DNA from: Actinotignum schaalii_C
GTDB lineage: Bacteria > Actinomycetota > Actinomycetes > Actinomycetales > Actinomycetaceae
Assembly (NCBI RefSeq): GCF_034119425.1
Contig: NZ_JAWUEL010000015.1
Location: 1 to 50,949, forward strand
Direction of reading: 5' to 3'
DNA length: 50,949 bases
Below are positions 33,789-41,631 of this stretch, piece by piece. Below the pieces are notes generated by a model. That model saw nothing but the letters and a program-made list of their open reading frames with translations, ran no database searches and was not told the origin of the DNA. Both the position numbers and the translations under genes were made by a program. The first letter of the stretch is position 1; each line of letters starts with the position of its first letter.

Positions 33789-33869
33789 AAAGGAGGCTAT
33801 CGTTCCGATGACACTGTGATCTCCACTCAGCCCAGCTGAGACGCCGCACCCCGCACCACCCGCCGCGTC
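33789..33869 (+). promoter_or_regulatory. Possible leader peptide and hairpins controlling ABC-F gene
   Basis: A strong ribosome site AAAGGAGG (33789-33796) is followed, 11 bases later, by ATG-ACA-CTG-TGA (33808-33819), coding Met-Thr-Leu. Then come hairpins CTCAGC-CCA-GCTGAG (33826-33840) and GACGC...GCGTC (33840-33869), two bases before the ABC-F ribosome site. Antibiotic-resistance ABC-F genes are often switched by ribosome stalling on very short leader frames. The 11-base spacing is long, so this is tentative. Confidence 0.35.
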
Positions 33870-33882
33870 CAAGGAGATCACT

Positions 33883-35601
33883 ATGCCTGCCCTCATTCTT
33901 GACAATATTTCATTTTCCTACACCGCCCGCCCGCTCCTCGACCGCATCACCCTGCGCCTCGCCGCCACCGACCGCGCCGTCCTCATCGGCCCAAACGGCT
34001 GCGGCAAAACCACCCTGCTGCGCATCGCCGCAGGTCGCCTCAGTCCCGAACGCGGCACCGTCACCCGCACCGGCGCCAGCGCCATCCCGTGGAACCCCGT
34101 GTCGAACGCCGCCGCCGCGACCGTCGCTCACTTCCTCGAAAGCACCTTCGCGCCCGCGCGGGAACTACTCGCCCGCTTCGAAACGCTCAGCGCACGCCTG
34201 GGGGAGGGCAGCGCGTTCGCGGCCGAATATGATCGGCTATTATCCGAGATCACCCGCCTGGACCTGTGGTCGCTTGAGGATAGGGTCGACGACGCTGTGG
34301 CCGGTTTGGGCCTGGATATGTTGACCGGGAGCGGGCGCTCGCGGGAGCTGGCCACGCTCTCCCCGGGCCAACGCGCGCGGCTGAACTTGGCTGTCACGTT
34401 GGTGGCCCGCCCGCAGGTTCTTATTTTGGATGAGCCCACCAATCATCTGGATGCGGAGGCGAGCGCGTACCTCAGCCGTGCGCTGCGTTCCTGGCCGGGC
34501 CCGGTGCTCATGGCCAGCCATGACCGTGCTTTTATTGAGGATGTCGCCACTCTCATTGTGGATATGGATATGAGTGTGTGGGCACAGTTGGCCCGCGCCG
34601 AAGGCGGTGGTGAGGTGTGCGGGGTGTGGGAATGCCGCGGTACCTACACGGATTATCTTGAATCCAAGCGTGATGCTGAGGAGCGCTACCGGGCGCTCTA
34701 CCTGGCCCAACAAGAAGAAAAGACGCAGCTGCGCGCACATCGCCATGCATCCGGTGGTATCGCCCGGGGCGGGGTGCGTTTGGCGAGCGCGGAGGGTAAG
34801 GCGAAGAAGTTCTTCGCGGATCGCGCCCAGAGCACGGCCACCCGCCGCACCCGCCACGACGACCGCAAACTCGAGGCCCTCGCCACCCGGGAAGTACGCA
34901 AACCCCGCAGTTACACCTTCACTTTCCCGGAGTATGCCGGTGTGACTCGGCCGCAATCACCCTCGGCCCGCCAATCTGCCGGCCTCGCGGTGTCCGCTCG
35001 TGCGGCGGCGGTTCCCGGCCGTCTCGCCCCGGTTACCTTCGATATTTCCCACGGCGAGCACCTCCTGGTCACCGGCGCTAATGGCAGCGGCAAATCCACG
35101 CTCCTCACCTGGATCGCCACCGGCACCCCGCAGCCCGCTACCTTCGCGCAGCACGCAACCGCACAGCCTTCCGGCACTCTCTCCTGCGCGGGCCCGCTAG
35201 CTTTCGTCCCGCAACGCCTCCCGCGCTGCGGAGATCCCGGCTTCACTCCCGAGGTCTGGAACTCCGGCATCGGGGAGCGCGGTACCGGCATCCTGCACCC
35301 ATCCATGTGGGCAACCCCGATACCTGATCTTTCGGCCGGTAATCAGCGCCGCGCCCAGCTTGCCCTCGCGCTCGCGGCGCAGCCTGCTGTCCTTGTCATC
35401 GACGAACCCACCAATTACCTTGACCTGGCTGCCATGCACGCCCTCGAGGAGTCCCTGGCCCGCTGGCCAGGCACGATCATCCTCGCCACGCACGACCGCT
35501 GGCTCATCACCCACTGGCCCGGCCCGCGCCTCCACCTACCGGACTCGCGCCTTACCGTTCCGGAATCGAAGGGGCTTCACCTCCCCGCCCGCACCCGGTA
35601 A
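33883..35601 (+). CDS. ABC-F ATPase, antibiotic-resistance type (ribosome protection)
   Basis: 572 residues, two fused ABC domains and no membrane helices. First domain: Walker A GPNGCGKTT (36-44), signature LSPGQRARLNLA, Walker B VLILDEPTNHLD. Second: GANGSGKST, variant signature LSAGNQRRAQLA, VLVIDEPTNYLD. The linker (about 255-345) is long and Arg/Ala-rich (RAHRHASGGIARGG, KKFFADRAQS), as in the interdomain arms of TlrC/OleB-like proteins that displace macrolide- or lincosamide-class drugs from the ribosome. A housekeeping EttA-like role is less likely given this linker and the long leader. ATG has AAGGAG six bases upstream. Confidence 0.88.
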   Translation: MPALILDNISFSYTARPLLDRITLRLAATDRAVLIGPNGCGKTTLLRIAAGRLSPERGTVTRTGASAIPWNPVSNAAAATVAHFLESTFAPARELLARFETLSARLGEGSAFAAEYDRLLSEITRLDLWSLEDRVDDAVAGLGLDMLTGSGRSRELATLSPGQRARLNLAVTLVARPQVLILDEPTNHLDAEASAYLSRALRSWPGPVLMASHDRAFIEDVATLIVDMDMSVWAQLARAEGGGEVCGVWECRGTYTDYLESKRDAEERYRALYLAQQEEKTQLRAHRHASGGIARGGVRLASAEGKAKKFFADRAQSTATRRTRHDDRKLEALATREVRKPRSYTFTFPEYAGVTRPQSPSARQSAGLAVSARAAAVPGRLAPVTFDISHGEHLLVTGANGSGKSTLLTWIATGTPQPATFAQHATAQPSGTLSCAGPLAFVPQRLPRCGDPGFTPEVWNSGIGERGTGILHPSMWATPIPDLSAGNQRRAQLALALAAQPAVLVIDEPTNYLDLAAMHALEESLARWPGTIILATHDRWLITHWPGPRLHLPDSRLTVPESKGLHLPARTR

Positions 35602-35650
35602 TCTCAATCTTGCACACCGCAAGCCCAACCGCGCGAAAGGGGTGGTCTCA

Positions 35651-35863
35651 ATGGCGTTTCCAGATTCGATGTTTCCTCAGGCAGATACGCACACCAGCGG
35701 CCAGGCACCTCCAAGCACTCCACTCGAGTCATACGTACCGAATGAACTCACCGAGCAAGTAATTGAACACGCGGAGAAGATCATGGCCGGCGAACTTCCG
35801 GAAGACGGCGCCGTTTTCGATGACCTCCACGACGCCCTCAATTTCCTCGACACTCTGGTCTAA
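35651..35863 (+). CDS. Small acidic protein of unknown function
   Basis: 70 residues from ATG 35651, preceded by GAAAGGGG. The sequence starts MAFPDSMFPQADTHTSGQ and ends with an acidic, likely helical segment (ELTEQVIEHAEKIMAGELPEDGAVFDDLHDALNFLDTLV). No signal or membrane helix. It begins 49 bp after the ABC-F stop on the same strand and may be cotranscribed. No family recognised. Confidence 0.6.
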   Translation: MAFPDSMFPQADTHTSGQAPPSTPLESYVPNELTEQVIEHAEKIMAGELPEDGAVFDDLHDALNFLDTLV

Positions 35864-36020
35864 ACCGCGCCCTCCCTAACCAGTAGTACCAATTCCATCG
35901 CTCGCCCGCCACACCGCTGCTTAGTGCCCCGGTGGCTGGTAGTGAGTAGTCACGGAGCTGCAGAACGATGTTTTGATAGTTTAGGGATGTCGCAAAGGAT
36001 CAGGCTGGAAGGGAATTATT

Positions 36021-37304
36021 ATGGGGCTACTGAGTCGTATTCGGGAAATTTGGAATTATTCTCCCGAAATATCGAATGAGGGAAAGCACCCCGCTCAACA
36101 GGCCCTGGAAAAACACTATCGCGAAGTTGTGCCTGAGAATGACATCCCCAGAGTTACCCGTGCTGATTCTCCTTCTCTAAGAACCGATGCTCTCAGTGGG
36201 CAGACCACGCTTGCGAGTCAAAACTTGAAAGCATCGAGTGATCTCCCAGATGTGCAGAAATCCAGCGAATGGTTCATGCCTACGTACGACGGTCGTAATA
36301 TTTGCGATTGGGGCGAAGAAATCGCGCATCTCAAGCGGGAGGGCGACCTGGAAACTGCGCTCAATATTGCCGTGGGCTGCATGAATTCTATGGCAGCAGC
36401 TGCTGAAAAAAATCACGCTGTAGCGATGGAATATTACGTGATTGAGGTGGCTAAAATCCAGCACAAGATGAAGGAGTACGCGGACGAAGCCCACATGATT
36501 CAGGGCTGGTTCAAACGGAATATTCCTGCCCCGAGGGAAGATTACAGAATTGACCTGCGCAAGCGTTTAGCGAAAGCTCAGGAGCTCTGGGCAAAGCAGG
36601 ATGGGCGCGATCCTGCTCCATTCCACGCTGAGTGGAAGCGGCTTGTGGAGCTATCAAAGGCTCGCAAAGAGACCGGTGGGTCCTCTTGCGGAATATCTTC
36701 GGGGCAATCTGCTGTGAAGCCCAACAAATCACGAAAGCCATCGCGGAGGAGGAGCTCGTATATTCCGGACGTTACAGATCTCCTAATCGATGATTTTGTC
36801 ACTGTGGATTTTGAAACTGCGAACGATCTTGGTGGTGAGTCTGCATGTCAGATTGCGTTGATCCGGATGCGGGGAGGGGAAGTTATCGACCGTTATTCGA
36901 CATTACTTAAGCCACCGCCTGGCTATGATCTTTTTCAATTCTCTTACCTGCATGGCATTCGGGCTCGGCATGTGAAAAACGCTCCTATGTGGCCTGACAT
37001 TGTTGTTGATATACAAGACTTCGTTGGTTCGTCCCCGGTCTATGCGCACAATGCTTCTTTCGACGCTCGAGTATGGCATGAGTTGGATGACTTCTTTGAG
37101 ACAAATTCGAAACCGTCTCAGTTTTACTGCACTTACCGGCTTTCAAAACAATTGCTACCAGGGCTCGATAATTACAAGCTCCCAACCGTCGCAGACGCGT
37201 GTGCTCCGAGATATCGGCTAAAGCACCACCGTGCTGATTCCGATGCGGAGGCGTGCGCCCTTATCGTTGCTGCACTACAGCGTATCGTTAGTGACAAGCT
37301 CTAG
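36021..37304 (+). CDS. DEDDh exonuclease with unknown helical N-terminal region
   Basis: 427 residues. The C-terminal third is a DnaQ-like 3'-5' exonuclease: Asp263 and Glu265 in VTVDFETAN, Asp348 in AHNASFDARV, and His403/Asp408 in HRADSDA, a complete DEDDh set. The N-terminal 240 residues are Lys/Glu-rich and look helical (WGEEIAHLKREGDLETALNIAVGCMNSMAAAAEKN recalls a TPR-like pair), with a basic Ser-rich linker before the nuclease. ATG with GGAAGGG upstream. AT-richer than its neighbours. It could act in DNA repair or defence; no partner gene is adjacent. Confidence 0.82.
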   Translation: MGLLSRIREIWNYSPEISNEGKHPAQQALEKHYREVVPENDIPRVTRADSPSLRTDALSGQTTLASQNLKASSDLPDVQKSSEWFMPTYDGRNICDWGEEIAHLKREGDLETALNIAVGCMNSMAAAAEKNHAVAMEYYVIEVAKIQHKMKEYADEAHMIQGWFKRNIPAPREDYRIDLRKRLAKAQELWAKQDGRDPAPFHAEWKRLVELSKARKETGGSSCGISSGQSAVKPNKSRKPSRRRSSYIPDVTDLLIDDFVTVDFETANDLGGESACQIALIRMRGGEVIDRYSTLLKPPPGYDLFQFSYLHGIRARHVKNAPMWPDIVVDIQDFVGSSPVYAHNASFDARVWHELDDFFETNSKPSQFYCTYRLSKQLLPGLDNYKLPTVADACAPRYRLKHHRADSDAEACALIVAALQRIVSDKL

Positions 37305-37318
37305 CCCCTGTGCGTATT

Positions 37319-38092
37319 CTAATTCGGCATCGGCTTGTCAATCACCCGCCCGTTCGCCGCGGTAAAGTCCCACACCACGGTGCAGGACGGAGTCTCCTCC
37401 CGCGTTGACCCATCCGACTGGCGCACCGCAATAGTGGCGCCCGGCTTCTTCACAGTGAAGTCGAAATCCTCAATCACATCGGTGTTTCGGTTGTATGCGA
37501 CCCAACCCCGCGTGATCATCCACCCGTCGCCATCCGAGCACCCCTCGAGGAGACGAGTATCGGCTGCCGGCACCGCGGTTCCCTCGCGCACGCTCCCGTT
37601 AGAGACGCCTCTCTGGTCCGCCGGTCCAAAATCGGCATGCTCAATCAGGAAACGCATATCGCTTTTTAGAACGGGGCCGCCGTCAGCATCGTCCGGCACC
37701 CGCGTGCGCACGGTATAGTCACTTGTCGCGTCGCCCGAGTAGGTCACCGCAATGCGCCGTTCGCCCGCATAATAGCTGGCTTTCGGGTTCCCTTTTTCGT
37801 TGTCCCAGTGGATAATTCCCATTTCCGCGGAGGTGAGTTCGTCCACGAACTTCAGCGCCTCGCGGGCAATCGCCTCGCTGGTATCTTCGCTGCCGGCATT
37901 CTGTTCTGCTGCCGAGGAGCTCGGGCTCGCAGAGTCCGCTTCGCTACCCGCCTTTTCCTTCAAGGCCGACGACGCCGCGCCGGTCTCGCTCCGCGATCCC
38001 GCCGCGGGGGTCTGGCTGCTACTCGTGCACGCCCCCAGCAAACACACCGCACATATCCCCGCCACGCTGCGGGCCACATTCTTCCATGCCAT
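37319..38092 (-). CDS. Lipoprotein, paralogue of the gene at 32469-33266
   Basis: 257 residues. Signal RSVAGICAVCLLGAC with a lipobox, then a Ser/Ala/Glu linker. The C-terminal domain matches the other lipoprotein along its length: SDMRFLIEHADFGPADQRG, VREGTAVPAADTRLLEGC, VAYNRNTDVIEDFDF and SCTVVWDFTAANGRVIDKP. The two conserved cysteines are kept. TAGGGT at 38098-38103 lies five bases before the ATG (leaderless type), as in the paralogue. It converges on the exonuclease gene 14 bp away. Function unknown. Confidence 0.78.
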   Translation of the reverse strand: MAWKNVARSVAGICAVCLLGACTSSSQTPAAGSRSETGAASSALKEKAGSEADSASPSSSAAEQNAGSEDTSEAIAREALKFVDELTSAEMGIIHWDNEKGNPKASYYAGERRIAVTYSGDATSDYTVRTRVPDDADGGPVLKSDMRFLIEHADFGPADQRGVSNGSVREGTAVPAADTRLLEGCSDGDGWMITRGWVAYNRNTDVIEDFDFTVKKPGATIAVRQSDGSTREETPSCTVVWDFTAANGRVIDKPMPN

Positions 38093-38119
38093 GCTTCACC
38101 CTACCACTGCAACAGGCCA

Positions 38120-38173
38120 TTGACGGGCAATTTTGGCGCCTGTTATAATTAAATCATCGAAACGTTTCGATGA
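38120..38173 (+). promoter_or_regulatory. LacI-type operator and promoter of xyloside operon
   Basis: -35 TTGACG (38120-38125), 18-bp spacer, perfect -10 TATAAT (38144-38149). Directly downstream, at the expected transcription start, is the 20-bp perfect palindrome TCATCGAAACGTTTCGATGA (38154-38173) with the central CG typical of LacI/CcpA-type operators. Binding would block initiation. Likely target of the LacI protein encoded next, so autoregulation of the whole operon. Confidence 0.88.
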
Positions 38174-38191
38174 GGAGGCGGTTTCATCCCA

Positions 38192-39220
38192 ATGGCCACG
38201 ATCAAAGACGTTGCCCGGCAGGCCGGAGTATCAATCTCAACGGTTTCCTATGCGCTTTCAGGGAAGCGCCCTGTTTCTGAGGCGACCCGCCAGCGTGTGC
38301 AAAAAGCAATTGAGGAACTTGAGTTCCATCCCCAAGCCGGGGCGAAAATGTTGGCCTCAACGAAAACCGACATTATTGCTCTCTCTGCACCGATGCACGA
38401 GGCTACGGAACCTATTGCTTTCATGACCTTCGTTTTGGCAATTGTGACCGCCGCACGCCGTAAAGGCTATGACGTTGTCCTTCTTACCGAGAATGGCGAA
38501 GCTGCCGTGCAAGATATCGAGCGCGTGGTGAAAACGGGCCTCGTTGACGGTGTTGTTGTCATGGACGTTCAAGCCAATGACGAACGGGCTGAATTGCTAA
38601 GAACGGCGGATATACCAAGCGTGTTTTTAGGCTTGCCCGATAACTACGAATCGCTAGCATGTGTCGACTTGGATTTCGAAGCCGCCACACGGCTTGCTGT
38701 AGACCAGTTAGTAGCTGCCGGGCATCGTTCTATCGCCTTCGTTGGCCATACCCAGATGCTTTATGACATTGGTAAGAATTTCGTTCTTCGCACCCGTGCC
38801 GAGTTCGAGCGCTATACCGCCGAACTGGGTATAGAAACAGTTTTCGTATCTTCGGATACCGAGAATATGGTTGCGGAAATCCGAAATACACTCCCTGGTT
38901 GCACTGGCGTGCTCCTCGACTGTTCAGCTGTTCGAGTCCGGGATTTTCTCGATGAACTCAGTGTTGAGAAACAGCAGGGAACTGGTGATCCGCTCTCGAT
39001 TCTCACACTCGCGTCTTCTTATGACACGTCATCCCTGAATCCGCCGCTTGACGCAGTTCCACTTGAACCTGAGAGGTCGGGGCGGAACGCTGTAGAGCTT
39101 CTTATCGAACGAATTGGACAAGGTACCGGCCCCGAGGTCCATCTGTACACCCCGCGCTATATTTCGCGCGGATCAGTCTTCCAACTGAACGGAGGTTATC
39201 CCACGGTACACCACCAATAA
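38192..39220 (+). CDS. LacI-family transcriptional repressor
   Basis: 342 residues. The N-terminal helix-turn-helix is ATIKDVARQAGVSISTVSYALSGKRPVSEATRQRV, followed by the hinge helix and a periplasmic-binding-protein-like effector domain (GVVVMDVQANDERAELL, HRSIAFVGH). It most likely binds the palindrome at 38154-38173 and senses a sugar released by the operon enzymes. First gene of lacI-SBP-permease-permease-GH31-GH1. GAGGAGG lies about 13 bases before the ATG, slightly far. Confidence 0.93.
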   Translation: MATIKDVARQAGVSISTVSYALSGKRPVSEATRQRVQKAIEELEFHPQAGAKMLASTKTDIIALSAPMHEATEPIAFMTFVLAIVTAARRKGYDVVLLTENGEAAVQDIERVVKTGLVDGVVVMDVQANDERAELLRTADIPSVFLGLPDNYESLACVDLDFEAATRLAVDQLVAAGHRSIAFVGHTQMLYDIGKNFVLRTRAEFERYTAELGIETVFVSSDTENMVAEIRNTLPGCTGVLLDCSAVRVRDFLDELSVEKQQGTGDPLSILTLASSYDTSSLNPPLDAVPLEPERSGRNAVELLIERIGQGTGPEVHLYTPRYISRGSVFQLNGGYPTVHHQ

Positions 39221-39313
39221 GAAGGGATAAGCGGTAGAAAACGGCCCGGAATCTACAGCTGTCCCGCCACCAACTTCAAAAAGACAACAATCGTCACTCA
39301 ATGAGGAGAGAAG

Positions 39314-40618
39314 ATGTTATCGAAAAAAATGACGGCGGTTGCAGTAGCAACCACAATCGCACTTCTAGGAACTGCGTGTTCCGGAGGTGGGTCCGATAGC
39401 GGTAAGAGTAATTCCGAGTCCGGTAAGACTCTCGTTATTTGGGATTATGAGGCCGATAATTCGGCAATGGGTAAGGCGTGGGACCGCGCCGTCGAAATAT
39501 TCCAGGAACGCCACCCTGACGTCACGGTCAAACGTGAAGCGCAAACCTTCGAGCAGATTCAGAAGAATGCGAAAATCGTGCTGACTGGTGACCAAGTCCC
39601 TGACGTTATGGAATACAACAAGGGCAACGCTACAGCGGGTCAGCTTGCGTCCCAGGGCTTGCTCACGGATCTCACCGATGTTGCGAAGGAACGCGGGTGG
39701 GATAAGAAGCTCCCAGAATCGATTGCCCAAACAGCTAAATACGATGACAACGGTCTCATGGGAAGCGGTAGCTGGTACGGAATCCCCAACTACGGCGAAT
39801 TTGTCTTTATGTACTACAACAAGAAGCTCTTCGATGAGGCTGGGCTCCAGGTTCCGAAGACTATGGATGAGCTCGTCGCTGTCATGGACGCATTCGTCGC
39901 GAAGGGAATCACTCCGCTGGCAGAGGCTGGGTCGGAGTACCCCATGGGGCAATTGTGGTATACTCTCGCGCTTTCCAAGGCTGACAGCAAATTCGTACGC
40001 GATTACCAATTCTTCGATAACCCAGTGCAGTGGACGTCTGGTCCTGCCGTTGAAGGCGCTAAGGTTCTTCAGGATTGGGTGAACAAGGGATATATCAATA
40101 GTGCTGCTTCTGGCCTCACAGCCGAGGATATGGGGACCGGATTTATCTCTGGGAATTATCCGATGATGTTTTCCGGTTCGTGGTGGTTCGGCCGGCTTGC
40201 CGATGAAATGAAGGATCCGTGGGGGCAATTTGTCTTCCCCGGTAACTTTGCTCCTGGTTCTTCAGGAAACCTCTGGGTTGTCCCCGAAAACGCAAAGAAC
40301 AAGGAGCTTGCCTACGAGTTCATCGATATCACGCTCTCCGATGAAGTTCAGGCGATTTTCGGTGAACAAGGCGGACTCCCTGTGGTGGGTGGAACCGACA
40401 ATATTACTGACGACGCCACAAAGACGCTGACCGATAATTTCCAGAACCTGGCGAAGGATAACAAGCTTGCCTTCTACCCGGATTGGCCCGTCGCAGGATT
40501 CTACGATCAGCTCGTTTCCAATATGCAGTCGCTCATGAGCGGCTCGAAGACTCCAGAGCAGGCGATGCAGGACCTGCAAACGGCATACGAGGAGGGACGC
40601 GCGGACCTGCTCGAATGA
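39314..40618 (+). CDS. Sugar ABC transporter substrate-binding lipoprotein
   Basis: 434 residues. Lipobox LLGTAC near residue 22. Family 1 binding-protein features: LVIWDYEADNSAMGKAWDRAVEIFQERHPDVTV, VPDVMEYNKGNATAGQLASQGLLTDLT, YGIPNYGEFVFMYYNKKLFDEAGL, and GNYPMMFSGSWWFG. It binds the oligosaccharide outside the membrane and delivers it to the two permeases. GGAGAG precedes the ATG. No ATPase gene is in the operon, so a shared MsiK-type ATPase elsewhere is expected. Confidence 0.93.
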   Translation: MLSKKMTAVAVATTIALLGTACSGGGSDSGKSNSESGKTLVIWDYEADNSAMGKAWDRAVEIFQERHPDVTVKREAQTFEQIQKNAKIVLTGDQVPDVMEYNKGNATAGQLASQGLLTDLTDVAKERGWDKKLPESIAQTAKYDDNGLMGSGSWYGIPNYGEFVFMYYNKKLFDEAGLQVPKTMDELVAVMDAFVAKGITPLAEAGSEYPMGQLWYTLALSKADSKFVRDYQFFDNPVQWTSGPAVEGAKVLQDWVNKGYINSAASGLTAEDMGTGFISGNYPMMFSGSWWFGRLADEMKDPWGQFVFPGNFAPGSSGNLWVVPENAKNKELAYEFIDITLSDEVQAIFGEQGGLPVVGGTDNITDDATKTLTDNFQNLAKDNKLAFYPDWPVAGFYDQLVSNMQSLMSGSKTPEQAMQDLQTAYEEGRADLLE

Positions 40619-40633
40619 TGTGACGTTGCGAAA

Positions 40634-40667
40634 AGCTGTGGTGGCGGTCCCGTCCGCCACCACAGCT
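40634..40667 (+). terminator. Stem-loop between binding-protein and permease genes
   Basis: AGCTGTGGTGGCGG (40634-40647) and CCGCCACCACAGCT (40654-40667) form a perfect 14-bp stem with a six-base loop. No T tract, so it more likely stabilises the binding-protein mRNA or partly attenuates read-through, giving more binding protein than permease. Confidence 0.6.
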
Positions 40668-40700
40668 GATCGCAGATCACCCTAGAGGAGTGCGCTTGCC

Positions 40701-41630
40701 ATGAGTACCACACACAAGCATCACATGAAAAAGAGATCCCGACGCGGTTTTTGGCTCTACCTGATTCCGGGGGGAATCGGCTTTACGATCATCATCCTCA
40801 TCCCCTTCTTCTCAAATCTGTACTACTCGATGACGAAGTGGAAAGGCGGCGCATCGAAAAAACGGTGGGTTGGGTTTGATAACTACGTTTCTCTCATGCA
40901 GGACGCCGATTTTTGGATGTCTTTCAAGAACTCAGTCGCGATGATCATTGCAATGGTCATCATCCCTACTCTGATAGGGCTGCTGCTTGCATCGATTCTC
41001 TTCGATTTCGTCGGGAGAAGTTTCAATAGCAAAATCGCATCATTTTTGCGGGCAACTTATTATTTGCCGCAGCTCCTTCCGGTTTCCATTGCTGGAATCG
41101 TTTGGAACTGGATCCTCAATGCCGAAACGGGAGCCCTCAATCAGATTCTGAGTGCGATAGGAGTTTCCTCGCCCCCTAACTGGTTGGGGTCAACCAGCAC
41201 AGCACTGCCGTCCGTAATGTTGGTTCTGATCTGAATCCAGATTGGCTACCCCACGGTTATCTTTATGTCAGCGCTGCAACGCGTTGATCCCGAACTTTAC
41301 GAAGCGGCGGAGCTCGATGGCGCAGGGTGGATGCAGCGGTTCAAGGCCATAACCATTCCACAGATTAAGCCGGAAACCTTCGTCATCGTCCTCACGTGCA
41401 CGGTGGCATCGCTCAAAGTATTTGCGCCGATTTACGTGCTTACCCGCGGTGGCCCCGAAGGTTCGACCCTTGTGCCCTCGTACTATTCCTACCTCAACTT
41501 TTTCGACAAATCGAAAGTTGGTTATGGGGCGGCAATCGCAACTGTTCTAACCATCATTATTATCATCGTCGCCGTGGTCATTCAGTACTTCCAAAACCGC
41601 GCTGCGAAAAAAGACATGCTGGGGGTGTGA
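40701..41630 (+). pseudogene. Sugar ABC permease, interrupted by in-frame TGA
   Basis: MalF-type permease of 309 codons with about six membrane helices. A TGA at 41232-41234 stops the frame after 177 residues (ending SVMLVLI), but the same frame continues as IQIGYPTVIFMSALQRVDPELYEAAELDGAG to 41630. Homologues read V-L-I-W-x-x-I-G at this point, so TGA replaces a TGG Trp codon by one base. The EAA loop that docks the ATPase lies after the stop, so the short product would be inactive. Either a recent nonsense mutation, UGA read-through, or a sequencing error. A restart at ATG 41265 would yield only the last 121 residues. Confidence 0.85.
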
Positions 41631-41631
41631 C

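Larger units (their letters stand above)
33267..33882. other. Long intergenic/leader region before ABC-F gene
   Basis: 616 bp without a normal-sized gene. In order: copy of the GCGTCGTCGTT motif (33270-33280), copy B of the two-hairpin element (33326-33398), a set of AGACT/AGTCT inverted repeats (33608-33662), and a ribosome site followed by a three-codon frame (33789-33819) and hairpins just before the ABC-F start. The length suggests a regulated leader. Confidence 0.5.

Noticed and set aside
41265..41630. Separate 121-residue gene for the second half of the permease
   Set aside because: Same frame and continuous homology with the upstream half; no ribosome site before ATG 41265. Treated as one interrupted gene.
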